A stretch of 47,611 nucleotides of DNA from Gymnopilus junonius (taxonomy: Eukaryota; Basidiomycota; Agaricomycetes; Agaricales; Galerinaceae): contig JADNYJ010000261.1 of NCBI GenBank assembly GCA_015501075.1, positions 1 to 47,611 of the forward strand, read 5' to 3'. Each line of letters begins with the position of its first letter. The stretch's first letter is position 1. A model generated the notes under the pieces. It had not been told where the DNA came from. It saw only the letters and a program-made list of their open reading frames with translations, and did not search any database. Both the position numbers and the translations under genes were made by a program. Of the stretch, positions 33,927 through 44,300 are shown piece after piece.

Positions 33927-34449
33927 CCCCCTCGTATGTTGATCCAAATCATCTACAGAGCATAGCTGAACAGCTAGCCTGGCCAAATCAGTCATACCCT
34001 ACGGATCACTGCAATAGGCAGATGGCGCCCGCAACAATTAACCTATGACGTGTGACAACCCAGCTACACTTCGTGTTGGCAAACACCTGCCCCGGACCAC
34101 TGGGGGTCCACAAAAGAGGGGGTGATCTTCGATAGCAATTCGTGCGCAGAGGGCAGGCAGAAGAGCAAGGGCAACACTGAGACTGATAGGAGTAGACCGT
34201 ACAACAGGAATGTCTGTGTGAGCGTTAGTGAGGACGAGAGTCTGATTCGCCATGCCATCGTGCGGTCGATCTGGTGAGCAGAAGGACGCGAATATGGACT
34301 GCGAAGTGATAAAGATGGTTTGGACTGCCAGATGGTCCCCAGGATACGAGGTCCAATCACACCTTTGAGAAGGGCACGCAACACCGATAGGGGTTATTCC
34401 AGAGACAGGTCGAATAGGAGGCCAATCATAGGTGAAACGATAACTCACC
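33927..34449 (-). repeat. Dispersed repeat R1, copy 2
   Basis: Same boundaries as copy 1: ccccctcgtatgttgatcc on the left, acaccgatagggg and actcacc on the right. Minus-strand translation near the right end gives TPIGVACPS. A minus-strand frame through it (34064-34384) holds a hydrophobic stretch LLYGLLLSVSVLPLLFCLPS. Confidence 0.7.
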
Positions 34450-35452
34450 TCCAAACGACCAAACAGTCTAAACGGGACGGTTTATCAGAGTTTGCACTTA
34501 TTCATAGCATCAATTCCTGAAAGTTGGTGCGAAAAGCAACGAAATGGGCCAAACTCTGCGGCAACGAATGCAAAATTTAGAACAGAAGGACAAAGTGACT
34601 CGCAAGAGCCGGAACCTGAGTATACAGTTGGGATGGTGGTAAGGAAGAGAGAAGCAAGGCGAGACCTACTGAATCACAGAAGCTTTTTAAGGCAAAAATG
34701 TCTCATTTCTCCTTAAAGGCAATTGCGTCGGCCACGGAGCTGAACTCGGGCTATGGTTGTTGGCTGAGCTGGCATCCGATGCCCACAGACGAAGTTCACA
34801 TATAGAGAAGAAGTATGTAGAGTAATACTCGTAGGTAAAACAACTTGCAGAATGTATTCTCGTTCACTATCAATTCATAAGCCACTCAAAGCTCTGTAGG
34901 CAATTGAGTGGAAGGCCGTTGTGAGGTATGAAAACAGAGAACTGACCGATTTAAAATTCAAGCATTTATGTGGGGCTAAAATTTATGTCTACACTGTAAT
35001 TGCCAGTAAGCGTTGAATAGCAAAGCCATAAGTAGGGGTGAGATGAAAGAAAATTTCAGGGTAAACCGGAGTATGCCGTTGCGGAGGGCTTAGCCTAGGC
35101 CCGTTGCTCCCTGTTCGGCATATCGTCTGCGATTCGGATGAGCGCGCTCAGCACCTCCCGATCTGCGATGGCCCTTCGCCTTGTGAACCAAGTCACTGCA
35201 AATCTCAGAAGGACGTAAGGTTTATCGCTTGAATCGCTCACTGACAATGGATTCAAAATATTGAGTGTCGGGTTCAGATTGTTTCACTCCGCATATTCCG
35301 GCGCGACCGTCTTGGAAACAAAATACCATTAGGAGCAATGTCTGAAGTTGGAAAATTGCCTATTGTAGACGACGATAAGATTGGAAAGATTGGAAAATGG
35401 TATAATAGTTCCGGAACACTCGGGGTACGTAAATTTTCGGAGGGCCAGGCCT
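34450..35452. other. Gene-poor region
   Basis: If R1 is the 3' part of minus-strand genes, the upstream exon of copy 2 would lie here, but no conserved protein can be read. A taaaccggagtatgccg piece (about 35062) resembles taaaccggaaaatgccg at about 39212, upstream of R1 copy 4. Confidence 0.35.
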
Positions 35453-36982
35453 TATATAAAGCCCAAGTTGGCAATGGAATGGCCAACAATTTCTTTTCTC
35501 CAAACGACGCAGCCTCTCATCATTCAACATCGATCTTCTTCCACCTGTTACTGGAACTGGCAGTCATGTCGTCAATTTCTATCACAGTCTTCCGCCCGAA
35601 ATTCTGAGCCTGATCTTCTATTTCTACTTCCTAGGATTTGGCTCGGTCTTGTCATCACGCGCAGGCGCGAAACGAAAATCGGTGCCATTCCGTCTTGGGC
35701 AGTTTGTCGGAGGTGGCGAGAAATCGCATGTACCACCCATGTTCTCTGGACTAGGGTATATATCACCCAACTAATCGTCCTTCGCATCCACGGAAAAGGA
35801 GCACTTTCTCCAATTTGTTCAGGAATGGTTAAAGAGATCGGGACAGCTTCCTCTCTCTATCACCTTTCGCTTTCTGCTCGAACCTGGTCATTTTCCCGGA
35901 AACATACCCTCACATACGAGCTTTGGTTGGTATGATCAAGGCGCTTTCTAACCGCTGGTCGCAAATGGAGCTCGATTTAGATCCGGCATTCCTTCCACTT
36001 TGGGGGGGCCCAGCGATTTCTGCGCCCGAGCTGTTAGGCTTTCCTTGCAATCAAGTAACGGGCATGCGGATCGATTTAGCCATGAATTCCGTCTACTGGA
36101 TGCAAATCCAACGAAAATTAATCTTGGTCTTATTGCCATACCTTTCCAATCAATCGAACTTGGATGGCAAAACTTGACAGATGCTCGATTAGATTGGAGA
36201 GACATAACTGAATGTTTTGCACTTCTCGAATGTGCACCTGCTTTAAAGGATCTTCATTTATTTCAAATCAAATTTGATTTATCCGCCATCGCATTCCTGT
36301 CGGCTGCTAATCCACTTATTCACCATTTACGCGCCCTGACCGTGACCTCTGGCAATGCCCTGAATGTCTTGTTCAACAAGCTTACCCTGCCATGTCTGGA
36401 AAGTGTATCCTATAACGAAGGGTCTCTGCCAACTTCTGGCCTGCATTCCCTCTTTGAACGTTCCTGCTGCTCTTTGCGAGAGTTATCTTTGGACACAACG
36501 ATCATCGACGAAGAAGCAGATTTTATTGAATATTACTGGCGAATCCGACATTAGAAAGGCTTGAAATACTGGAACCACGGCATTACTCGCCTTACAATCT
36601 TATTGTAGTGCTCTCTAAAACTTCTGCTGGAAGGTCGAGACCAACGGCGAGAAACATTCCTTCCTCAACTCCGCATCTCAATCTGTCTTCGAAAATATTC
36701 CTCCCCTGGGACGCAGTTGCCGACGCATTCGGGCCACTTCTACAATACCAGATCTTCTCAGTCGACCGTTGCAAAGGTTTGATATAGACATTTGCGCCTG
36801 GGAGGGGGTATGACAAGATGTATAGATGTGGACACTTTATATCGCTTCCTCGACATCCTTGCGTCCGGAAAACATCTGACAATCAAGTGCCCCATTTCAG
36901 TGAGGGTTGGGACACAACTATCGATTTTCTGAAGGAGTCAATGCTGCAGTACAAGGTACCAGTTCCAAAATACCTACGTTGA
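35453..36982 (+). pseudogene. F-box/LRR protein pseudogene
   Basis: Agaric-type F-box protein relic. TATA-like tatataaa at 35453. The F-box core LPPEILSLIF reads at 35589-35618. The next expected motif VCRRWREIACTTHVLWTRV is in another frame: RLGQ shifts to AVCRRWRE at about 35698, consistent with loss of one G. Then VQEWLKRSGQLPLSITFRF is in a third frame, with a TAA at 35949-35951. IKALSNRWSQMELDLDP and later LRR-like parts (WQNLTDARLDW, APALKDLHLFQIKFDL, LPCLESVSYNEGSLP, SLRELSLDTTII) follow with further switches, and the end (FPWDAVADAFGPLLQY-like, KESMLQYKVPVPKYLR) closes at a TGA at 36980-36982. At least three breaks cannot be introns, so I call it dead. Intact relatives would be substrate receptors of SCF ubiquitin ligases. 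Confidence 0.75.
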
Positions 36983-37483
36983 CTGTTGCCTAGATCCAGC
37001 AAGCGCAGATGAGTCCGAGCCATCTATTTAGCAAGATATCGCTTATCATAGCGTAATTATGTACAAAATGACTATTGAGTTTGACGAAGAATCTACACGA
37101 TGATCTATTCGCCATTAGAGTACCCAGAGGAGCACCAGTCATCTAAGCGTGCTGGTTGGAAAGAGAGGAAATTAGATACGTTTTATTCCCGACCCAGTGA
37201 GGCGGACGCACATGATGATTCATGAAGTATGTACTCAAATATTATGGACCCTAATATACTATTTACGTTATGTACCCTCAATACAACGAATTGTATCCAG
37301 ACCTTCACTTTGAATTGCTTGGATGGCATGTGCCTACAAGATGCCATCATGACTGACATCATTAAAGCTGATGCTGAAGAGAAAGAGGCATGGAACGAAG
37401 AAGTATCAGCAAAGACCAAGCTGAATCAACAACACTGAAGAAAACCAAAAGAAATTCGAACAAAAGAAAGACGAGATGATAAA
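36983..37483. other. Intergenic region
   Basis: Short plus-strand frame 37229-37438 (MYSNIMDPNILFTLC...) has no recognised domain. Nothing else seen. Confidence 0.4.
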
Positions 37484-38092
37484 CCCCCTCGTATGCTGAT
37501 CCAACTTCCAAGTCCTTCAATGAACCTAATATAGCTCGGCTAGGTCATCATTGCCTATAGCTCATTGCCATAGGAGGAAACCCGTAACAGTGAGCCAGAC
37601 CACGAATGCCCCCAGACTACAATATCCAGTGAGACGTAACCCAACTATCAATCCGCTTAATGCGCCCCGGACCCAAGAGCCCGTCGGAGGAACGACCTCC
37701 AATCGCAAGTCACAAGCCTCTACGCAGAGCGTTACGTTGAGGACGGCCAGAGTTATGGCATGAAGTGGCATTAGACACGACAGGGGATGAGACCAAGACT
37801 AAAACGCTCTGGTCTTGTGTCTGATCTTGTATGTCTGAATGCTCCCAGCTTGGGTCGACAGCCACAAAGCGGCAGCAATCGACGCCGAGTAAACAATGTA
37901 TTCCGACTTCAAAGCTGCCTCACTCTTAGCCACTTGCATCCACGATGACGACGAATTGAAAACGAGGGTTTTGGAAGTTGGAGATGGAACGTAGCACCAT
38001 CACGCCCACAAAGGGCACAGTAGCACCGATAGGGAATGGCCAACAGATAAAGGAAAGACGGGCAGATCATGAAAGAGCAGGCAGTGACTCAC
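37484..38092 (-). repeat. Dispersed repeat R1, copy 3
   Basis: Left boundary ccccctcgtatgctgatcc, right boundary tagcaccgataggga and actcac. On the minus strand it gives IPIGATVPF and, nearer the left end, an open frame with a membrane-like helix (GYCSLGAFVVWLTVTGFLLWQ is split here as GYCSLGAF / VVWLTVTGFLLW) ending in a stop. Conserved GYCSLG parallels DYCSLCAAV of copies 4 and 5. Confidence 0.7.
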
Positions 38093-38262
38093 AGATGACA
38101 GGCCCGTAAGTAGGTTTCGGCTGTTTGATAACAAAGACAACCTGCCGTCTTGGCGTCGTGGAGTCTAAGGAAGGATGTTAGTCACTGACAATGGCAATGT
38201 TAAGTAATGGGGAAGAAAGAAGAAGAAAATTATAACAAGATAAAAAAACAGCGTAAAATAAA

Positions 38263-38847
38263 CCCCCTCGTATGCTGATCCAGAACCACCAACAAGCCAA
38301 GCTGAATGGCAAACGCGCTAAAAGTTGGCCTGGCCAAGTCTCCATTGCTAAAATAAATCACTGCCGCACAAAGCGAACAATAATCCCGCATGGCAAATGT
38401 AGCTGACTATTACTTGACCTTACAGCCCGCCCCAGACACTCCCGACTATTTTTTCTATAGTATCCCGAAGGCAGAGACAAACGCGAATGCACAGGTGGTA
38501 GTAGGCCAACTGCACACCCGGTGGTTGAACCAGACAAGAACGACGAGGTTACTCATGAAGTTCTGTCTGTTCCGAACCAAGCTTGGAGCCGTTGCTGGAA
38601 CAGAGAACCAAGGTGCGGACTTCCGCGGCAGTCCAAGTTGGAGACGAAGTGTTCATCCCGATTATCTTCCACATGGCTAATATAATATAGAGGGACAAGG
38701 ACGAAGTAATAATGGGGGCCTGGATCACAAATGGCACCGTATGGGCACCATTACACCCTTCAAAAGGGTATAGCAGCACCGATAGGGGATATTCCACCAG
38801 ATATCTTGGAGAAGAAATGAAAGAAGTCCAGGTTGAGTCAACTCACC
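38263..38847 (-). repeat. Dispersed repeat R1, copy 4
   Basis: Boundaries as for the other copies; best match to copy 5. Shared with copy 5: ttggactgccgcggaagtcc, gattattgttc..ctttgtg.ggcagt, and the cagcaccgatagggg end. The middle of the minus strand reads VPFVIQAPIITSSLSLYIILAMWK, a hydrophobic segment. Confidence 0.75.
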
Positions 38848-39269
38848 TTCCATGAGACAGCGCTGAGTCGAGTTCAATTCAAGCTGAGATATAAGGATTG
38901 TATGTCAACAACATAAAGAGAGACTAGATTGCGAAAGGCACCTAACAGCCTATTGGAAGTGAGCAGGACTTTGGATATGGAACTACGGAAAGAATTTGTA
39001 GCCCAACCATCCTGGACCCCGAAATCCATCGTCGAAGAACCATATGTGCAGATGAATATCACAGCTTTTGAGCTGACTGTCAAGTTCTTGAGGATATACT
39101 GGAAAGAGCCAGGGAAGACTGCAATGAAGCGCTGAGAAGCAGTGGCCACGATAGAAGCCACGAGTGGTTGGGAAGGATGCGAAGAAGTGTTGTGAGGTGG
39201 CGCAGTCCATATAAACCGGAAAATGCCGGCGTAGAATCTCCGCGCTAATTCTTGGCTTCGGAAGTCCAT
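38848..39269 (-). CDS. Possible exon upstream of R1 copy 4 (hypothetical)
   Basis: Minus-strand open frame MDFRSQELARRFYAGIF...YVVDIQSLYLSLN runs from 39269 to 38874 and is followed shortly by the gtgagt donor of R1 copy 4. It contains FPGSFQYILKNLTVSSK and TMDFGVQDGWATNSF. No domain is recognised. If R1 is genic, this would be its 5' exon, though the frame stops just before the donor. Low confidence. Confidence 0.25.
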
Positions 39270-39520
39270 TATTTAGGAGTCCTGTCCTCTCGGAAATTTC
39301 GGAAAATGTGCTAGGAGGGAGGCTGTGGGGACAGATTTTTTTTGATCATCATTGAATGTTTATCAGCCAGGACAGAGATGGTTGAGAATGAGATCTGTAC
39401 TCACCAGCTACAGTCCAAGTTCAACACAAGGTCTTTTCGATCGGAAAAGGATTGCTATGCGGTCTGCAGGAGGAGGTAAAGACCACACGAGACTTAGTAT
39501 ATGTCGGTTAACTGAAGACT

Positions 39521-39820
39521 TTAGCCACATTTTCCCGACTTCAATATTTCACTATGCATCCCGATTCCTTTGCGGCGGCTTCTAGTCACTTTATCACTTC
39601 TGCAAGTCTGTTCAATATAGCTGTTTGACCCGACTGTTACTCGACCCACCAACCCGCCCACAAAATTATTGTTGACTATCGCCTCCTTTACAGCCAAGAT
39701 GATAAAGAGGACAACGACGAAGGATATAATAATTACGGCCCAGCCATGAATCACAAATGACGCCAATATGTAAACGATACCATTACACCCTTCACGAAGA
39801 GGTGTGTACGGCAGCGTCGA
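39521..39820 (-). repeat. Dispersed repeat R1, partial copy 6
   Basis: accattacacccttc near 39778 and gtgtgtacggcagcg match copies 4 and 5 just inside their right boundary. The minus-strand frame MASFVIHGWAVIIISFVVVLF parallels the hydrophobic VPFVIQAPIITSS segment of copy 4. The cccctcgtatgc end is missing and the cgatagggg core is degraded. Confidence 0.5.
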
Positions 39821-40295
39821 CTAGTGCTGGGTTTTGTATGATGATGTTAGTAGCTCAAAATAAATAACGTATAACAAACACGTTATTAACATATCTCATG
39901 ATCATAAGGCCCAGGGAGGGTCTAAGATCGCCTGTTATTCGCCGTCGACAAGGGACATCCACCAAGGAGAAAAGATCAAAGAAAGACAGCTTGATTAACT
40001 TTATTGAAATGATGCACTTAGAAATTCACGGCAAACGGTGCATGGTTATAACCAAAAGTCTAGAACGAAAACTAATGTCCGACTTGACAATTTACAATGA
40101 AGGCTATACTTTCAACATTGTCTCCTCCCATTGTGCAAACACCATGCAGGATAGAAAGAACGGACACCGATACTCAAAACAACTTGTCAGCGTAATGCCC
40201 TGGGACCTTTTAAAGCCTTTTAAAAGAGGGCGTAAGCCATTGATCACGACGAGTAAAATGATGAAAAAAGAAAAAGAAAATCCGCGTAGAACAAA
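39821..40295. other. Gene-poor stretch
   Basis: A plus-strand open frame at 39898-40332 is lysine/arginine-rich with no recognisable motif and runs into R1 copy 5. I do not support it as a gene. Confidence 0.35.
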
Positions 40296-40909
40296 CCCCT
40301 CGTGTGCTGATCCAGAACCCCCAACAGACTAAGCCGTATTGCGTACATGCTTACAGCTGGCCTGGTCAAGTCTTCATCGCCGAATATTACTGCCACACAT
40401 AGTGAACAATAATCCTCTAAGGCGAACGACGACAGGACTATCACCCGACCTACAACCCGCCCCTGACACAACGGACTACTGGCAGCCCGTGGCTTTCCAA
40501 TAGCATCCCCGAAGGCAGAGGCAACACCCAAGTGTACAGGTGCGCTGCACACCCAATGGGTTGGGCTAGACAAGAACAACAAGGTTGATACCATGGAGTT
40601 TCATCTACCCCGGGACCCAACTTGGAACCTTCCCTTGGGGCAGAGAACCAAGGGTGTGGACTTCCGCGGCAGTCCAAGGTTGGCGCCGTAGCACTCATCC
40701 CAATCCTCGCACCAGTTCTGGTAGGGAGGACTTGGAGGGAAGAGGAAGAGATGATAATGGCGGTTTGGATCACAAAATGATGTCGGCATATCACAGACAC
40801 CATCACACCATCCGAAGAAGGTACAGCAGCACCGATAGGGGATGCCCAGCAAATGTTTCGGAAGAAATAAAGGAATAGAGAAAAAAAGCAAAATGAAGTA
40901 ATGACCCAC
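40296..40909 (-). repeat. Dispersed repeat R1, copy 5
   Basis: Left end cccctcgtgtgctgatcc, right end cagcaccgatagggg and acccacc. Its minus-strand frame is open for 162 codons (40938-40450) and includes SFCFFSLFLYFFRNICWAS-PIGAAVPS, IGMSATAPTLDCRGSPHP and GSKLGPGVDETPWYQ. This is the best candidate for a coding version of R1. Confidence 0.7.
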
Positions 40910-41263
40910 CTCTCAGATGGCGTAGAGTTGCATTGCATTACAAGTCAACCTAGGAGGTCAAGACCAGAAACGAGCGACGCTATCAAACAGCGTGTAAACA
41001 TAGATAGGAAATCTGAATTGTAGTAAAAGAATCTAAATCAGAAACATGATCATCACCATCATGGGCAATCGCACGCACCTAACAGGCTCTGGAAAGTCGG
41101 CGGTCCTCAGTGATCAGCTAGCACACATGATAATAAAACATAGAAGGGATGAGACTGGACGCCGTATAGCAGAGCCTTAGGGGGCATCGTGGGAGAAGAG
41201 AAAAGGTCTTAAGTTATGGTACGAGGTCAAGAGGTGATCGATTAAAGTTTTCAACTTTAAACT
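40910..41263. other. Short gene-poor stretch
   Basis: Nothing recognised between R1 copy 5 and the conserved block. Confidence 0.4.
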
Positions 41264-41320
41264 GAAGTTTTGAATCTCCGCTTGAAGTAGGATTCACGTG
41301 CGACATCCAGGCGCGCCGCC
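41264..41320 (+). promoter_or_regulatory. Conserved upstream block, second copy
   Basis: tgaatctccgcttgaagta, then cacgtg, then ggcgcgccgcc, matching 18124-18169 with an extra 9-11 bp between cacgtg and ggcgcgcc. It sits 40 bp outside the left end of duplication copy B, whereas the other copy lies outside the opposite end of copy A, so it is not simply part of the duplicated segment. Confidence 0.45.
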
Positions 41321-41361
41321 ATCGTCTCGTTCGGCGTCGACGTGTGTTCATTGGCTCCTCC

Positions 41362-44300
41362 AAGGTGTTACACGCAAGTCTGTTTCAAAGGATCAAAGCG
41401 ATACATAAAAGAAAACCAGTGGTGAATATCGACGACATAAACATCTGAAGTAAAAGAGTAATTAAAGAGTTAATCGAAAAATTCCGACAGAGTTGTGAAT
41501 AAGTGACATTTATACAAGAAGAGGAAGATGTATGTCCCAAAACTACGAGCGTCGAGTTGCCACCATCTTGCGACAACGGCCATTCCAAAAGGAAAAGCAC
41601 AACGCTCAACTCTGCAGAGACTTTAAGGAAACCAGCATCCCTGTGAGCCCACCCGACCTCAAACGAAATCAAGTAGCAAGGATAAACAAGTCGTCGATCT
41701 TCCATGAACGTAACAGGCTCGAGGGTAGGAATAGTATTCTGAGGCCTTGACTATGTTCATGGGTCCATGGTGGTCGAGTTTGCCATGACATGCGCAACGA
41801 GGCAAAGGATAGAGGCGGATTGGCAAGGATAAATCACGCAAAGAGGTCTAAAAAATAAGAATTATATTCAGTTCCGGAGTACATACATAGCCGTTGTCGA
41901 TAGAGGAAAGCAGAGGATGTTGAAGGAGGATTTTGGAAGGATGGTGGTGGTTGGAGAGAAAGGCTGGTCAGGCGTTCCTATCAAGGAATAAGAAAATAAA
42001 GTTCCACGAATTCCCGACTCCAAGTCGAGCTCATCGTTGTGTACGACGTCCACACCGCCCAATATCATGCCCAGGCCCTATTTTTTCTGAATTCAATTTT
42101 TATTCTTCCGAAACCTGTCACCTTTACTTTAACTTTTCCATATTTCATCGAATCATTCCTCATTTATTCCGACTGATTGACCTCCAAGTTTCACTTTCGA
42201 AAATGATGCCCATGAATGCCGGTACTGACCCTCTGGAATCCACAGAATTCAAGCAGCATATCCGAAATCTGCTGTACGAATATTCACTCACGTATCTTAC
42301 CACCAATCATGTCGTCTTCACTGAGGATCTGGCAGCAGAGGTCCTTCTCTTCGCGTCGCAAAGAAGCTGCCCCTGATTGATTTCTTCTGCAAAATTTCCA
42401 GTGCATCCAGCGGTTGAAGCCAATCCACTGACCGACCCATACTTGTTCACACTCTTTCCAGACTCATTTGTAGCTTTCTCTCAAATTCATTCACTTCCTT
42501 TTCTGGATCCGTACGACGAAACACAGAGACTACTCAAGAAGCATTGACATACATTAGGCGGTTGGGAGCTGTTCCGAAGGGCGTCCCACGGACAGAGAAG
42601 ATGAAAACTCAGTGGAGCGATGATAGCTGTACGCAGCTCCTTCTTTTTCATGGGCAATTGCAAAAACTGATACGATTGTATGCGCTGCCAGACGAACGGC
42701 CGCTGGAGGAGTTTCCCAGCATTGACACGGCAAGCTCGTAAAGCACGCCTAAGCTCGCAAAAAAGCTAAGCCAGCATGCATGAAACGTACCAAGCCCTGG
42801 TCAAGTCTCAGAAACTCGCCTCAATTCACGTAGAGCACGTCGAAGAACCCGAGCTCGTCCCGCAAGAATTCTTATACGACCTTTCGGCTCCATTCTCAGC
42901 CCAACCCTAACACCTCCCAGTTGGTTCCCGGAGCTGACTTTTTTCACTTTCCGCAAGAAAAGTCATGATACCCCCGTTCACGGAAAATTAGAAGCAAGAA
43001 CGGACTCATGCCGCATGTCTTGGCGGGGAAGACGTACGTTACTCTTTTATTTCTCTAAATACCTCTTTTTATGAAGCTGACGAGGTTTTGTGCTCAGAAT
43101 ACGAACGTTCATTGGACCTATTCTGTCAAAGACCGGTGCTGGCATGATAAGGCCCCTACCCGCACCTGGTGCATCACTTCCAGTAAAAGAAGACGCGGAC
43201 AAAGCCTAGTTATCCCCGTCTTCACCAACACCATCCTCACTCATCGGACAGCCCCCGTCTGTCCTGAACGTTGCTGAGGATGATGCTGATCATGGAGGAA
43301 ATGGAGTCGATCTGGAGAAGGAGAAAAGGATCTCGACACGGAGCTGAAGGAGCTTCATGAAGCCCATATTGAGGCAGTGCAGGATATGATTTTGAATGAG
43401 AAAATTAAACAGAAAGAGAGCGAGCTCTGGGAAGGTATGAAACTCTTGCTTAATTCTCTTATTTTCTTGACCTGACGCACCCTCTGCCACTCTTAGTTCC
43501 AAGCTTGCCTTCGCCAACGCCTGCCCATCTAGCACAGACCTGAATTGGCTTCATGTTCCAATTCCTTTACGGATTTTTTGATCCCTCCATTGACTGGTGG
43601 CGGTATCGGTGGCGGTGCACGATTGTCAACGAAATTGAAGCCTACTCATCAGTTGTTGAAGAAGGCGAAGGGGAGGCAGTCGCTGGGGTTGGCTTTGTCG
43701 TGGATGTGCGTCCCTTTTCCTTTCCTTTGCTTTCTCCTTTTTTTGCTGGTTGTTTGATACTGATGATGCCTGTTATTCAGACCTTTTACCGTCGACAAGA
43801 AACTTCCTTCATTGTTGTTCGTTGGCGTTTAAGAGCCCTGCAGACCCCTTCAAGTTGAAAAGCTTTTCAGGCTACTCAAAATCGGCATCGACCCAGATGA
43901 CGTGGCTATACATCACACTCAGAAATCAGAGGAGTTGGCGGATGCTCAACGTTTCGGGTCTGCTTGGCGTGAGATGGAATGCTACCGTCCGCCTGAGGCA
44001 TATTCGTTTATGTCGGAAGGATTCCAGATCGTGTTGAACCGGCAGGAGAGACGGAGGGGTTGGCGAGGGTTGAAGGTCGGGTGGTTGAAGACGAAGATGA
44101 CGACGAGGAAGAGAATGGCGCAGTGGTTCCCGTCGACGACGGGGCCGCTACTCCTGCTGGTCCTCCTCCTACAGTTGGAGAGAAAGAAATGGCTGTCGGA
44201 GGCAAGGATGTTCTTGGTGCTGTCCATCGTCCTTCCATGGATGATTACCCAAATGACGGCTACAAGACGCCTAGTAAACGATTACGATTGAGCCTGAACG

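Noticed and set aside
34038..34454. Minus-strand 138-codon frame as a membrane protein gene
   Set aside because: It coincides with R1 copy 2; other copies do not keep this frame, so I report it as part of the repeat.
39898..40332. Basic 144-codon plus-strand frame
   Set aside because: No recognisable motif, no upstream promoter signal, and it runs into R1 copy 5.
37484..40909. R1 repeats as a CRISPR-like or telomere-like array
   Set aside because: Units are 520-700 bp, irregularly spaced, in a eukaryote, with diverged middles; not a CRISPR or telomere structure.
43550..43858. Separate plus-strand gene within copy B (MFQFLYGFFD...)
   Set aside because: It is the frame-shifted exon of the decayed XPF-like copy.
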